The notes below the pieces were generated by a model. That model was not told the DNA's origin. It made no database searches and saw nothing but the letters and a program-made list of their open reading frames with translations. Of a stretch of 64,000 nucleotides of DNA, positions 9,556 to 18,692 are shown piece by piece. This stretch comes from Bacteroidota bacterium (lineage in GTDB: Bacteria > Bacteroidota > Bacteroidia > Bacteroidales > Tenuifilaceae): the NCBI GenBank assembly GCA_029560875.1, contig JAKQKB010000033.1, forward strand, positions 1 through 64,000, read 5' to 3'. The first letter of the stretch is position 1, and each line of letters begins with the position of its first letter. The position numbers and the translations under genes are program-made.

Positions 9556-11712
9556 ATGAAAACCTATTTAACCGATCAAATCAGGAATGTTGCCTTACTG
9601 GGTAATACCGGCTGTGGCAAAACGCTACTTGCCGAGTCGATGATGTTTGAAGGAAAAGTTATCGAGCGTAAGGGAACTATCGAGGGGAAGAATACTGTTT
9701 CGGACTACTCCGAGATTGAACAGATTAACCAAAGGTCCATCTTCTCTACTATTCTTTACACCGAATTCATGGACCGCAAATTAAATATAATTGACACTCC
9801 AGGTTCCGACGATTTCGTGGGCGGCGTTATCTCATCAATGTACCCAGCCGACATTATGGTAATGGTTATTAATGGCCAGTACGGTGTTGAGGTTGGTACT
9901 GAAATTTTCAACCGCCATGCCGAGCGCATGCACAAACCAATGGTGCTTGGCATTAACCAGTTAGATCACGAAAAGGCTAATTTCGACCAAACCTTAGATT
10001 CATTAAAGCAAACTTTTGGTAGTAAGGTTATTTTAGCTCAGTATCCTGTTAATCCAGGTACATCTTTCGATGCATTTATTGATGTTATTACCATGAAGAT
10101 GTACAAATTTAAGGGCGATACTGGTATTCGTGAAGAGTTCCCAATTCCTGCCGAGGAGGCAGATAAAGCAGCTGAACTACACAACGCTCTTATTGAGGCT
10201 GCAGCTGAGAACGATGAATCGTTAATGGAAAAGTTCTTTGAGCAGGGTTCATTGAGCGAAGATGAGATGCGTTCAGGATTATCTGCAGGTATCCGCAACC
10301 GTCAACTATTCCCAGTGTTCTGCTTATCGGCAAAACGTAACATTGGAACAAAGCGCTTGATGGATTTCATCCTAAATGTAGGTCCAAATCCTGCATCAAC
10401 CCCAGTACTTAAGAATAATAACGATAAGGAAGTAAAATGCGACGCATCTGCTCCAACTTCGCTTTTCATATTTAAGTCATCCATTGAACCTCACATTGGT
10501 GAGATTAGCTACTTCCGAGTAATGTCGGGCAAAGTAACCGAGGGCATGGACTTAACGAATGCTAACAACTCAACAAAAGAGCGTATGGCTCAACTATTTG
10601 TTGTTGCAGGCAAAAACCGTAATAAGGTAACAGAACTTGTTGCTGGTGACATTGGAGCAACCGTTAAACTTAAAAACTCAAAAACTAACCATACGCTTTG
10701 CGGAGCAGGCTTGGATTTCACATTCGATGCAATGGAGTTCCCAAATGCAAAATTCCGCACCGCTATTAGACCTAAGAATGAAGCTGATACAGAAAAGATG
10801 AGTGAACTTTTACACAAAGCTCATCAGGAAGATCCAACAATTCTAGTGGAGCACTCTAAAGAGTTGAAGCAAATTATTGTATCGGGTCAGGGCGAACACC
10901 ATTTAAATACATTGAAGTGGCAACTAACCAACCTCAACAAACTTGAGATTGAGTTTATTCCTCCTCGCATTTCTTACCGTGAGACTATTACAAAGATTGC
11001 TGCCGCAGACTACCGTCACAAAAAACAATCGGGTGGTGCTGGACAGTTTGGTGAGGTTCACATTGTAATTGAACCACACGTTGAAGGCGCTCCAGATCCT
11101 ACAAAGTATAAAATTGCTGGCAAAGAGGTTAACATCAGCGTACGCGGAAAAGAAGAGGTGCCACTAGAGTGGGGCGGAAAGCTTGTTTTCTACAACTGTA
11201 TTGTTGGTGGTGCAATTGATGCTCGTTTTCTTCCTGCAATTCTAAAAGGTATTATGGAGAAAATGGAGGAAGGTCCTCTAACCGGTTCGTACGCTCGCGA
11301 TATCCGCGTTGCTGTTTACGATGGTAAGATGCACCCAGTTGACTCCAACGAAATCTCCTTTAAACTAGCAGGCCGTAACGCATTTAAAACTGCTTTTAAA
11401 GAGGCTGGTCCAAAGATTATGGAACCTGTTTACGATGTGGAAGTTCTTGTTCCATCGGACAGAATGGGTGATGTAATGAGCGACCTTCAGAACCGTCGTG
11501 CAATTATCATGGGTATGGGCAGCGTTAAAGGATTCGAGGTTATCAACGCTAAGGTACCTCTAGCTGAACTTAACAAGTACTCTACTGCGCTATCATCACT
11601 AACCAGTGGTCGTGCAACCTACAACATGAAGTTCAATGCTTACGAGCAAGTTCCTTCCGATGTTCAGGAGAAACTTCTAAAAGCTTACGAAGCAGAAGAC
11701 CAAGACGAATAG
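9556..11712 (+). CDS. EF-G2, elongation factor G paralogue with degenerate GTPase motifs
   Basis: 718 residues with all EF-G domains. The reading frame is open back to a TTG at 9400, but the ATG at 9556 gives the family start MKTYLTDQIRNVALLGNTGC and follows the predicted promoter. Compared with the canonical EF-G in this window, the P-loop reads GNTGCGKT (residues 16-23), the switch I motif ERGITIT is lost (NQRSIFST around 58-65), the DTPGH motif is DTPGS with Ser84 in place of the catalytic histidine, and NKMD is NQLD (134-137). Domain IV (KKQSGGAGQFGEV) is retained. It fits the EF-G2 of Bacteroides thetaiotaomicron, reported to translocate without GTPase activity and to be induced in carbon starvation. 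That role is inferred here. Confidence 0.93.
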   Translation: MKTYLTDQIRNVALLGNTGCGKTLLAESMMFEGKVIERKGTIEGKNTVSDYSEIEQINQRSIFSTILYTEFMDRKLNIIDTPGSDDFVGGVISSMYPADIMVMVINGQYGVEVGTEIFNRHAERMHKPMVLGINQLDHEKANFDQTLDSLKQTFGSKVILAQYPVNPGTSFDAFIDVITMKMYKFKGDTGIREEFPIPAEEADKAAELHNALIEAAAENDESLMEKFFEQGSLSEDEMRSGLSAGIRNRQLFPVFCLSAKRNIGTKRLMDFILNVGPNPASTPVLKNNNDKEVKCDASAPTSLFIFKSSIEPHIGEISYFRVMSGKVTEGMDLTNANNSTKERMAQLFVVAGKNRNKVTELVAGDIGATVKLKNSKTNHTLCGAGLDFTFDAMEFPNAKFRTAIRPKNEADTEKMSELLHKAHQEDPTILVEHSKELKQIIVSGQGEHHLNTLKWQLTNLNKLEIEFIPPRISYRETITKIAAADYRHKKQSGGAGQFGEVHIVIEPHVEGAPDPTKYKIAGKEVNISVRGKEEVPLEWGGKLVFYNCIVGGAIDARFLPAILKGIMEKMEEGPLTGSYARDIRVAVYDGKMHPVDSNEISFKLAGRNAFKTAFKEAGPKIMEPVYDVEVLVPSDRMGDVMSDLQNRRAIIMGMGSVKGFEVINAKVPLAELNKYSTALSSLTSGRATYNMKFNAYEQVPSDVQEKLLKAYEAEDQDE

Positions 11713-11764
11713 ATTTAGATCAGACACTAGATGTCAGGCACAAGACTCTAGACAAAATAAGGAA

Positions 11765-11788
11765 AGGAGGCAAATGCCTCCTTTTTTT
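11765..11788 (+). terminator. Rho-independent terminator after EF-G2
   Basis: AGGAGGCA and TGCCTCCT form an 8-bp stem with a two-base AA loop (in practice a 7-bp stem with a four-base loop), followed by a T7 run. It lies 53 nt after the EF-G2 stop codon. On the minus strand the hairpin is also followed by T-rich DNA, so it may serve the convergent gene at 11821 too. Confidence 0.85.
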
Positions 11789-11820
11789 GTTATAAAAAAA
11801 TTAGAAAACTATAAGACTTC

Positions 11821-12285
11821 CTATTTCTCTGCCTGTGGTATAGAGTAAAATGTTTTACTTACTATTTTCCAGCCATCCTCGAATTTCAACAACGACAAAT
11901 AATCTATAGAGGTCATCACACTACCTTCATAAAACTCAATTTTTGCAACAGCGGCAGTACCTGCAACATCAACAAATACGAACTTTATTGTAGTAAACTC
12001 ATTTTGAAAGGAGTATTTTAATCCTTTCTTTTTTCCATTCTTAGCATTCTCCATCCAACTGTGTATAGGATACGTCCACATTATATTACCACTACCAACT
12101 CCAAGTAAATTAAACCCTGGGTGAAAACCCTTATTTACAGCTTCAGCATCAGCATTATTACACAATCCATCAACATAAGCACTTTGAATAACATTTTTAA
12201 TAAGTACTTTTTGATCTTCATCTTGAGCAAATAAAATATTGAATGATGAAATCGAAAAAACTAAAAGTAAAATAATTCCTTTCAT
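11821..12285 (-). CDS. Exported NTF2-like (putative lumazine-binding) protein
   Basis: 154 residues. A signal peptide covers about residues 1-20 (MKGIILLLVFSISSFNILFA, then QDED). The mature part has the pattern of the NTF2/SnoaL-like superfamily, in particular the putative lumazine-binding group: an N-terminal helix with VIQSAYVDGLCNNADAEAV, then alternating strands with VAKIEFYEGSVMTSIDYLSL and a final LLKFEDGWKIVSKTFYS. The substrate is not known; such proteins are small alpha+beta cones that may bind a ligand or act as enzymes. It stands alone and converges on EF-G2. Confidence 0.7.
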   Translation of the reverse strand: MKGIILLLVFSISSFNILFAQDEDQKVLIKNVIQSAYVDGLCNNADAEAVNKGFHPGFNLLGVGSGNIMWTYPIHSWMENAKNGKKKGLKYSFQNEFTTIKFVFVDVAGTAAVAKIEFYEGSVMTSIDYLSLLKFEDGWKIVSKTFYSIPQAEK

Positions 12286-12528
12286 AGGTTTATGATTTAT
12301 TAGGTATTAATACGCGTTTGAATCTTTGTCATCAAAAATTTGACTCAAACAATACTGAAATATACAATAAAAAAAGTTACAAATAGTTTATATCTAATAA
12401 TTAACAATAAATAAGCCTTTAATTATAAAGGTTTTAGTCAGCACTTATCCATTTTTACTCTGCTCTGTCTGTGAATACTTTTTTGGCATTAATTAAAGTC
12501 GAACACAAAAAGAGAACTTAACCGCAGA

Positions 12529-12549
12529 AAGCAGGAATGCGTCCTGCTT
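12529..12549 (-). terminator. Hairpin just after the Memo-AMMECR1 gene
   Basis: AAGCAGGA and TCCTGCTT form an 8-bp stem with a 5-nt loop, beginning 4 nt after the stop codon at 12553. No T run follows on the minus strand, so it may be an RNA-stabilising or weak terminator hairpin. The rest of 12286-12552 holds nothing else recognisable. Confidence 0.4.
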
Positions 12550-12552
12550 CAT

Positions 12553-14073
12553 TTACATTCCAAACACCTTCTCCTCAAAAACAATGGCCTCATAAACGAA
12601 AAGTTCAGCATCAGAATCCTTCCATCCGTCCCAACCAATAAAGGCCTTGTCGCGAGCACAATGCCCCAACAACTCATCGCGACTCCATCCCGTCTCAACA
12701 CCAACCTGTGGAAGGAAAGTGCCAGAACGCCAACCTTTTTTTATATAAATCCCTTGCTTTCCTGGTATAAACTCTTCGGCAGAGTTTATCTTTCTCATGG
12801 GTGTTAAAACCGAAATTTCGATAGTAATTTCGTCCATCTCATTTAGAGAAACCTTGCCGAACCTATAATCCTCCGTTGCGGCAGCAATAGCCATGGACAT
12901 TACAACCTTATATAAAGGGGTTGATGTGGAGAAGTTGCCTATACAACCACGCAGTTGACCATTATTACGTAAAGTAACAAAAGCACCAGCGCTTGACATC
13001 AAACTTGAACTAATTTGGGTTTCATCCAAAGGGGGTTGATTTTTCCCTTTAAGATGGCTAATTATGGCATTCCTTGCCAAGTTAAGCAACTGCAACTTAT
13101 CTTCATCAGACAAAATAAAATCATCAACAACCGGTTGTTTTTTTACAGCCGCAATAGCCCAGTAGCCAACTACCCGCTCTTTATCTCCATAGGGCGAATC
13201 GCCAGAGTTACGGTACATTATGGTTTTATACTCAACATCTTTTAATGTCTCTGTAATTTTAAGCAATGCGAGTCCAGAAGTCCAACCACACATGGCTGTG
13301 GCCAAATCGTCGATTCCTGAATTTTCCAGTTTTACTTTTGCCTTCAAGAACTGCACCGCAGAGTTTGAAACAATTGCATTGGCCATATCATCATCACTTG
13401 AAACCGCATTGGCATAACTAGGATAGTGCGAAAAATCAGAACTTACTACAAACAAATTATCCTCGTTGAAATACGGCGCAAGTGCCTCGGCCAAAAGTGA
13501 ACTTGTGCTTTGCGATTCGCCGCCAACAATAATTGGGATAATGCTAAACTCATTCTTTAGCCAATACTGTAGCAATGGTAACTGAACCTCAAGGCTATGC
13601 TCCCGCTCATGGGGTTTGACATCATCATTGAATATGCTGTATTTCTGCACAAGTTCTTTTGCCAAAGAGTCAACTTTTACCTGGCCTAATGGTGTGATAA
13701 AATCGCCTTCTGTATATATCGACGCACCGTTAAAATACATGGTATGGCTGGAACCTATTATAAAGATATGTTTAAACTTGGCATCTCTATCGAGCTGACA
13801 GTATGCATTTGCTGCAACACCTGCAGAAAAAACATATCCGGCATGGGGAACTATCAACGCCAAAGGTTTTGAATTCAGGACTTTATCCGATTTATCGAAA
13901 TATTCCTTTATTTCGTTCCTAAGCTGCTGCTCCGATGCTGGATAAAATGCACCAGCAACAACTGCAGGTCTGTCCCTCTGGGAAAAATCCCCTCCTCCTA
14001 CCTGTCCGCTGCACGATGTAGCCATAACTATAAGTTTTGTAATAAGAAGTGCGAATACAATCCTACAAATCAT
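12553..14073 (-). CDS. Exported Memo-AMMECR1 fusion (AmmeMemoRadiSam proteins B and A)
   Basis: 506 residues from the ATG at 14073; the frame extends upstream to 14157, but a TAnnTTTG promoter lies inside that extension. The N terminus is hydrophobic and ends MATSCSGQ, suggesting a lipoprotein with Cys21. Residues about 34-310 are a Memo domain: LIVPHAGYVFSAG (His77), IIGSSHT (His110) and TAMCGW (Cys262) line up with the metal-site residues His49, His81 and Cys244 of human MEMO1. Residues about 320-500 are an AMMECR1 domain with the hallmark LRGCIG (374-379). Memo and AMMECR1 are usually cytosolic and coupled with a radical SAM protein; none is adjacent here. Function unknown; envelope location is inferred. 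Confidence 0.85.
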   Translation of the reverse strand: MICRIVFALLITKLIVMATSCSGQVGGGDFSQRDRPAVVAGAFYPASEQQLRNEIKEYFDKSDKVLNSKPLALIVPHAGYVFSAGVAANAYCQLDRDAKFKHIFIIGSSHTMYFNGASIYTEGDFITPLGQVKVDSLAKELVQKYSIFNDDVKPHEREHSLEVQLPLLQYWLKNEFSIIPIIVGGESQSTSSLLAEALAPYFNEDNLFVVSSDFSHYPSYANAVSSDDDMANAIVSNSAVQFLKAKVKLENSGIDDLATAMCGWTSGLALLKITETLKDVEYKTIMYRNSGDSPYGDKERVVGYWAIAAVKKQPVVDDFILSDEDKLQLLNLARNAIISHLKGKNQPPLDETQISSSLMSSAGAFVTLRNNGQLRGCIGNFSTSTPLYKVVMSMAIAAATEDYRFGKVSLNEMDEITIEISVLTPMRKINSAEEFIPGKQGIYIKKGWRSGTFLPQVGVETGWSRDELLGHCARDKAFIGWDGWKDSDAELFVYEAIVFEEKVFGM

Positions 14074-14100
14074 CTGAAATTCAACGAATAAAGCTACTAC

Positions 14101-14132
14101 CAAATTTACCGAAATAAGGAGCAAAATGCAAA
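14101..14132 (-). promoter_or_regulatory. Promoter of the Memo-AMMECR1 gene
   Basis: On the minus strand TTTG (14132-14129) is followed after 20 nt by TAAATTTG (14108-14101). The start site would be near 14095, only about 20 nt before the ATG at 14073, which supports that start codon over the upstream one at 14157. Confidence 0.55.
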
Positions 14133-14294
14133 TATTTAGTGGAATGCACCAACACAAAAAAACAATTTATCGATATAAATACACGTTAAGCTTATTAGTG
14201 CTAAAAGAGCAGGTTCGTTATTTGTTTTTTGCCTATAATTGTATGATTTTTGAGTATCAAAATTTTGTTTCATCAACTCATAACTTTGACCACA

Positions 14295-14765
14295 ATGAAT
14301 AGAGTAGCAATATTTCCTGGGTCGTTCGACCCTATTACAGTTGGGCACGAGTCGGTTGTGCTTCGTTCACTCTCGATGTTCGATAAAGTTATTGTTGCTG
14401 TTGGTTATAATGCCAGCAAAAAAGCATTCTTCAGTATTGACAAAAGGGTTGAAATGATTGGGAAAGTATTTGCTAACGAACCCAAGGTTGAAGTAATCAG
14501 TTACGAGGGATTAACCGTAGATTTATGCAATCGGCTAAAAGTAAACTACATTCTGCGTGGACTGAGAACCTCTGCCGATTTTGAGTTCGAACGCGCCATT
14601 GCTCAGGTTAACAAGGCAATGTTCCCACAGATTGAAACTGTGTTTCTACTCACTGCGCCAGAGCATACTCCTGTAAATTCAACTATTATCCGCGATATAC
14701 TACTACATAAAGGCGACCCTTCGCAGTTTATTCCAACCTCATTAAAAATTACAGATTACCTTTAA
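14295..14765 (+). CDS. coaD: Phosphopantetheine adenylyltransferase
   Basis: 156 residues from the ATG at 14295. CoaD transfers AMP from ATP to 4'-phosphopantetheine, the penultimate step of coenzyme A synthesis. The start MNRVAIFPGSFDPITVGHES contains the nucleotidyltransferase TxGH motif; NYILRGLRTSADFEFE and the NSTIIRDIL segment (the ISSTxxR equivalent) complete the active site. The frame is open 45 nt further upstream, but those residues do not belong to the family. The next gene starts 10 nt after its stop codon. Confidence 0.97.
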   Translation: MNRVAIFPGSFDPITVGHESVVLRSLSMFDKVIVAVGYNASKKAFFSIDKRVEMIGKVFANEPKVEVISYEGLTVDLCNRLKVNYILRGLRTSADFEFERAIAQVNKAMFPQIETVFLLTAPEHTPVNSTIIRDILLHKGDPSQFIPTSLKITDYL

Positions 14766-14775
14766 TAGTACTATA

Positions 14776-16185
14776 ATGAGAAGTGCAAAGTTAGTTCTAG
14801 CATTTATAATGGCTCTTGTTGGTTATACTTCGTATTCTCAGGAGGCTATAATATATGGCAATGCACCCGATTATAAAGGTGACGAGATAGTGTTTTACTA
14901 TTATTCTGATTTTATAACCTCAACGGAAACCGAAGTAGGCAGATGTAACGTTGATGAAAAGGGCACCTTTAACGCAAGAATCAAAATACTTGAAACCACA
15001 TACGTTTTTGGTTATTTGGGCATTTACAAGATTTACTTTTTTGCAGAACCTAACAAAAAATATCAACTACTACTTCCTCCCAAAGAGGATAAAACTGAAG
15101 CACAACGGCTAAACCCATTCTTTAGGGAAACCGAGACTCAAGTAGGAATTTTAAATGTTGATAAATCCGACATCAACTTCCTAATCAACAGTTTCGACCT
15201 AAAATTCAATGAAAATTTCGACCAAATAGTTATGGATGCCTACAAGGGCAAAAAATCATTGAATATTGACTCGCTAGTGAACTCAATTGAGAATCAATAT
15301 AAAAATACTAACAACCAATATTTTAACGATTACAGAAATTACAGATACGGACTTTTAAAACAGGTTACATTTTACAAAAAATCAACAAGCATATCCAACG
15401 AACTCTTCCTTAATAAGCCTGTACTTTACAACAATCCATCTTACATGGAGCTGTTCAACCTTGTTTACGATAAATATTTCCTCTTCTTCTCGCGCTCGCT
15501 TACAGGTAATGTTATTTTCAAGGATATTTCCAACAGAAGCCTATCGGGGCTTAAGGAAACACTGTCGGACAATGAGGTGCTAAGTAACGATACGCTTAAA
15601 GAGATGGTGATTTTGAAAGCACTATACGATGAGTTTTTTAGCGACAACTTTTCTCGCTCATCGCTACTGGCTCTGTTGGATTCCATGTACTTGACCACAA
15701 AAAACGCCGAACATCTTTTAATTGCTGAAAATATAAGAAGCAAAATTACCAAACTGTTACCAGGGTTTGTCCCAAACACATTTACCCTTAAGGATATTAA
15801 TGGTACGGAGATAAACCTCGATAAGTTTGAAGGGAAATACGTTTACCTTAACTTCTGTACAACAACCAGCTATACTTGCCTACAGGAATTTCCTTTGCTC
15901 GACAAACTAAAAAACAAGTATGGCAAACACCTCGAAATTGTTTCCATTTCGGCCGATAAAGAAATAAACGACCTTAAATCTTTTCTACAGAACTCCGGCT
16001 ACACATGGACATTCCTGCACTACGGCAATAAGCCCGATATTATTAAGGATTTTGATATTAGGGCATACCCCACATACTTTTTGATTGGTCCCGATAAGAA
16101 ACTTATACTATCGCCAGCACCATCGCCAAAAGAAAATTTTGAGATGAAATTTTTCCAAATACTAAGAAACAAAGGGCTTATTTAA
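14776..16185 (+). CDS. Exported thioredoxin-fold protein with a degenerate active site
   Basis: 469 residues. A signal peptide covers about residues 1-21 (ends GYTSYSQ). The N-terminal 330 residues resemble the poorly characterised front part of Bacteroidota TlpA/ResA-type proteins. From about residue 335 there is a thioredoxin-like domain (FTLKDINGTEINLDKFEGKY, then VSISADKE and RAYPTYFLIGP with the cis-proline). The expected CxxC is SYTC (residues 365-368), with one more cysteine at 361. It is therefore unlikely to be a standard dithiol oxidoreductase; a peroxidase-like or binding role is possible. It may be cotranscribed with coaD and converges on the Nudix gene, with 4 nt of overlap. Confidence 0.75.
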   Translation: MRSAKLVLAFIMALVGYTSYSQEAIIYGNAPDYKGDEIVFYYYSDFITSTETEVGRCNVDEKGTFNARIKILETTYVFGYLGIYKIYFFAEPNKKYQLLLPPKEDKTEAQRLNPFFRETETQVGILNVDKSDINFLINSFDLKFNENFDQIVMDAYKGKKSLNIDSLVNSIENQYKNTNNQYFNDYRNYRYGLLKQVTFYKKSTSISNELFLNKPVLYNNPSYMELFNLVYDKYFLFFSRSLTGNVIFKDISNRSLSGLKETLSDNEVLSNDTLKEMVILKALYDEFFSDNFSRSSLLALLDSMYLTTKNAEHLLIAENIRSKITKLLPGFVPNTFTLKDINGTEINLDKFEGKYVYLNFCTTTSYTCLQEFPLLDKLKNKYGKHLEIVSISADKEINDLKSFLQNSGYTWTFLHYGNKPDIIKDFDIRAYPTYFLIGPDKKLILSPAPSPKENFEMKFFQILRNKGLI

Positions 16186-16799
16186 AACTCGTCGAAAACT
16201 GCTTGAATATTGCTGTAACTCGCACTAAGGTAATTGCTGAGATTACTCTCATTCACCCATTCCACTTTAACAATATCCTCCTCAACTTGGGGTACCAACT
16301 TTTGATTGCCGAGGCATTTCATTGCAAACCAACAGGTTCGCTTCAGAATAGATTTGCCATCCTGAACGTAGGTGTGGTAAGTAGTAATTAAATGACGTTG
16401 AACTGAAAGTTCAGAAACACCGGTCTCCTCCTCCACCTCGCGCAATGCAGCTACCTCCAAATCTTCGCCTTTTTCAACTTTGCCTTTGGGCAAATCCCAC
16501 CTATTTCTGCGAAATATTAGAAGAAACTCTCCTTTATCATTTTGAACAAGGCCACCAGCAGCATCAATAACCAAAAAGTTTGATGCAAATTGTTCAAACA
16601 TCCTTTCCGGATCGGAATTTCCTACAAAAAGATTTTGAATAACAAGGTGGTTTTGGAAAATTTCCAGTAATTTTGGGAAGTCTTGATGAGTGGGACTTCC
16701 AAAGAAGAACCCACTATCGCTACTCTCAAAGTATTTTTCTATACTTGGAGTAATTACAAACCGACGATTATTGAAATAAACTATAAAATCCTGCAACAT
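16182..16799 (-). CDS. Nudix hydrolase
   Basis: 205 residues. The Nudix box is complete: GKVEKGEDLEVAALREVEEE followed by TGV fits GX5EX7REUXEEXGU and lies at about residues 123-145. An unusual N-terminal segment of about 80 residues precedes the domain. The substrate is a nucleoside diphosphate derivative of unknown identity. Its ATG overlaps the pyrE ATG on the other strand in the tetranucleotide CATG (16797-16800), and its last bases overlap the convergent gene ending at 16185. Confidence 0.9.
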   Translation of the reverse strand: MLQDFIVYFNNRRFVITPSIEKYFESSDSGFFFGSPTHQDFPKLLEIFQNHLVIQNLFVGNSDPERMFEQFASNFLVIDAAGGLVQNDKGEFLLIFRRNRWDLPKGKVEKGEDLEVAALREVEEETGVSELSVQRHLITTYHTYVQDGKSILKRTCWFAMKCLGNQKLVPQVEEDIVKVEWVNESNLSNYLSASYSNIQAVFDEF

Positions 16800-17424
16800 G
16801 GCAAATAAAACAATTGCGTCAAACTTACTTCAAATTAATGCAATAAAACTCAATCCTGCAAATCCTTTTACATGGGCATCGGGTTGGAAATCGCCAATTT
16901 ACTGTGACAATCGCAAAACCCTATCGTTCCCAAATGTACGAAATTCCATTTGTGATGGATTTGTAGACTTAATCAAAACAAAATATCCCGATGTTGAAAT
17001 TATTGCAGGAGTTGCAACTGGCGCAATAGCTCATGGAATGCTTGTAGCCGACAGAATGGCCTTGCCATTCATTTACGTACGTTCAGCCCCAAAGGCTCAC
17101 GGGTTATCAAACCAAATTGAGGGCGATTACAAACCGGGTCAAAAGGTTGTGGTGATTGAAGATTTAATATCAACAGGTATGAGTAGCCTTGCAGCGGTTG
17201 AAGCGCTAAAAACAGCAGGATGTAACGTTTTAGGACTCGTAGCGATATTCACCTATCAGTTCAACCAAGCAAATGAGGGCTTTGCAAAAGCAGGAGTTGA
17301 GTTTAACACCCTATCGAACTACCAAGAACTAATTGGCGTTGCCGTTGAAAGCGGATATGTAAAACCCGAGCAGTTAGAACTTCTTAAAAGTTGGAGAGAG
17401 AGTCCGGATACTTGGGGAAAATAA
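16798..17424 (+). CDS. pyrE: Orotate phosphoribosyltransferase
   Basis: 208 residues. PyrE makes orotidine 5'-monophosphate from orotate and PRPP in pyrimidine synthesis. The PRPP-binding motif is VVVIEDLISTGMSSLAAVE (about residues 117-135), and the flexible loop segment RSAPKAHG is present. No other pyr gene is nearby. The start codon shares three bases with that of the divergent Nudix gene, so its promoter must lie within that gene. Confidence 0.97.
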   Translation: MANKTIASNLLQINAIKLNPANPFTWASGWKSPIYCDNRKTLSFPNVRNSICDGFVDLIKTKYPDVEIIAGVATGAIAHGMLVADRMALPFIYVRSAPKAHGLSNQIEGDYKPGQKVVVIEDLISTGMSSLAAVEALKTAGCNVLGLVAIFTYQFNQANEGFAKAGVEFNTLSNYQELIGVAVESGYVKPEQLELLKSWRESPDTWGK

Positions 17425-17449
17425 GTAATGTTTGCTCAAACATTCTCCA

Positions 17450-18493
17450 CTAAAGAACATCTTTCGAAAGCGACCGGATAATCTCCTCGGAGCTCAATCG
17501 CATACCATTTGGTGCCGCCAAAAGATTATTAAGCGGGATTAAAGCGTACTTTCCAAAGACGCTATTTCCTGCAGCATCGAGTTTCGGTCCGTACGTGCAA
17601 AATGCCCCACGTCCTGGGTCAACATTAATAATAAGCCCGCCAACACCACTTTTGCACGATAGTGCACGAGCACCAGCCGCTAACAAAGATATTTCGCCTG
17701 TATGCTCGTAAAGTCCATAGGTGTTCATTGCATTAATTGCACGTACAATATTATCTTCCTTTATAATTTGCCGATCGCCTTTTCTTCCTCCATTTGCCAA
17801 TACCAGACAGGCATTTGTAATATCGTAAGCAGTAACGCCAATGGCACAAGCTTTTGTGTAATATTCGAGAGCTTTGTCGCTTGTCATTTGATTGGGAAAA
17901 CGGCCTGTTTCTGCTAACCTACGTGCAATTGTCCTGTTATTGCCATTGGTTTGCATCTCCGATTCAAAAACGTTGACCATAACCTCAAGGTTATCGTTAC
18001 CAGTTAGCGTTCTCATAAAGTTGAGGAAATCATCGAAATTTACAATTGAACCAGCCGATGATATTGCCCCAGCATTGTTGAGTGGATGACCGGGAAGATT
18101 TTTTCGTTCGTCGGGTTGCATTACCGCATCGGTATTAAACTTAAGTGCCGTAGCCTCAATGAACGATATTTGGTTGGCTGGTACACCTTTCTCAAGCGCA
18201 TATATATAAAGGAAAGGTTTAATAACCGACTGTATACTAACCTGAACGTCGACTCCATTCCCTACCGAAAGGATATTCCTGTTCAAATCGCCTATCACAA
18301 TAGCGGTTTTGTTGGGGTCTACTTTTGTTAGTTCAGGAATATATGATGCTAACTCGCCATACAATGCCATATTGTTTGCCCACCCGTAAACCTCCTCCAG
18401 TAAGTTTTGGGTAATTCCCATTTCCTCTAGAGTGGGAGATGTAGTAAGTTGTTTTCTGCTTTCCAGAATATGCTTGAGTAATCTTTCTTTCAT
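17450..18493 (-). CDS. glsA: Glutaminase
   Basis: 347 residues, somewhat longer than the roughly 310 of E. coli glutaminases. It converts glutamine to glutamate and ammonia. The serine-hydrolase fold resembles beta-lactamases: SVIK at residues 89-92 is the catalytic SxxK, GHPLNNAGAISSAG is the conserved Asn segment, and SCKSGVGGLI carries the KSG-like motif. It converges on pyrE with a 25 nt gap. A TAATTTTG -7-like sequence lies about 55 nt upstream (18556-18549, minus), without a clear -33 element. Confidence 0.95.
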   Translation of the reverse strand: MKERLLKHILESRKQLTTSPTLEEMGITQNLLEEVYGWANNMALYGELASYIPELTKVDPNKTAIVIGDLNRNILSVGNGVDVQVSIQSVIKPFLYIYALEKGVPANQISFIEATALKFNTDAVMQPDERKNLPGHPLNNAGAISSAGSIVNFDDFLNFMRTLTGNDNLEVMVNVFESEMQTNGNNRTIARRLAETGRFPNQMTSDKALEYYTKACAIGVTAYDITNACLVLANGGRKGDRQIIKEDNIVRAINAMNTYGLYEHTGEISLLAAGARALSCKSGVGGLIINVDPGRGAFCTYGPKLDAAGNSVFGKYALIPLNNLLAAPNGMRLSSEEIIRSLSKDVL

Positions 18494-18692
18494 TTACAAT
18501 GTATAAGTGCTTGATTTTGGCTTGATTGTTGAAATGTAATGGCCGTGTCAAAATTATTTATAATAGAGAACTAAAATGAGTTGAAATCCATATTCTTCAG
18601 CATAATTTTGGTTTGAGTGATGGTTTATACTCTGAACAATGCTACTTATAGTCTGTTTAATAACTTAATATTTAACCCAAAAACTATTTAAA

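Noticed and set aside
14074-14157. Upstream ATG for the Memo-AMMECR1 gene
   Set aside because: A TTTG-N20-TAAATTTG promoter lies within the extension and would place the transcript start downstream of that ATG.
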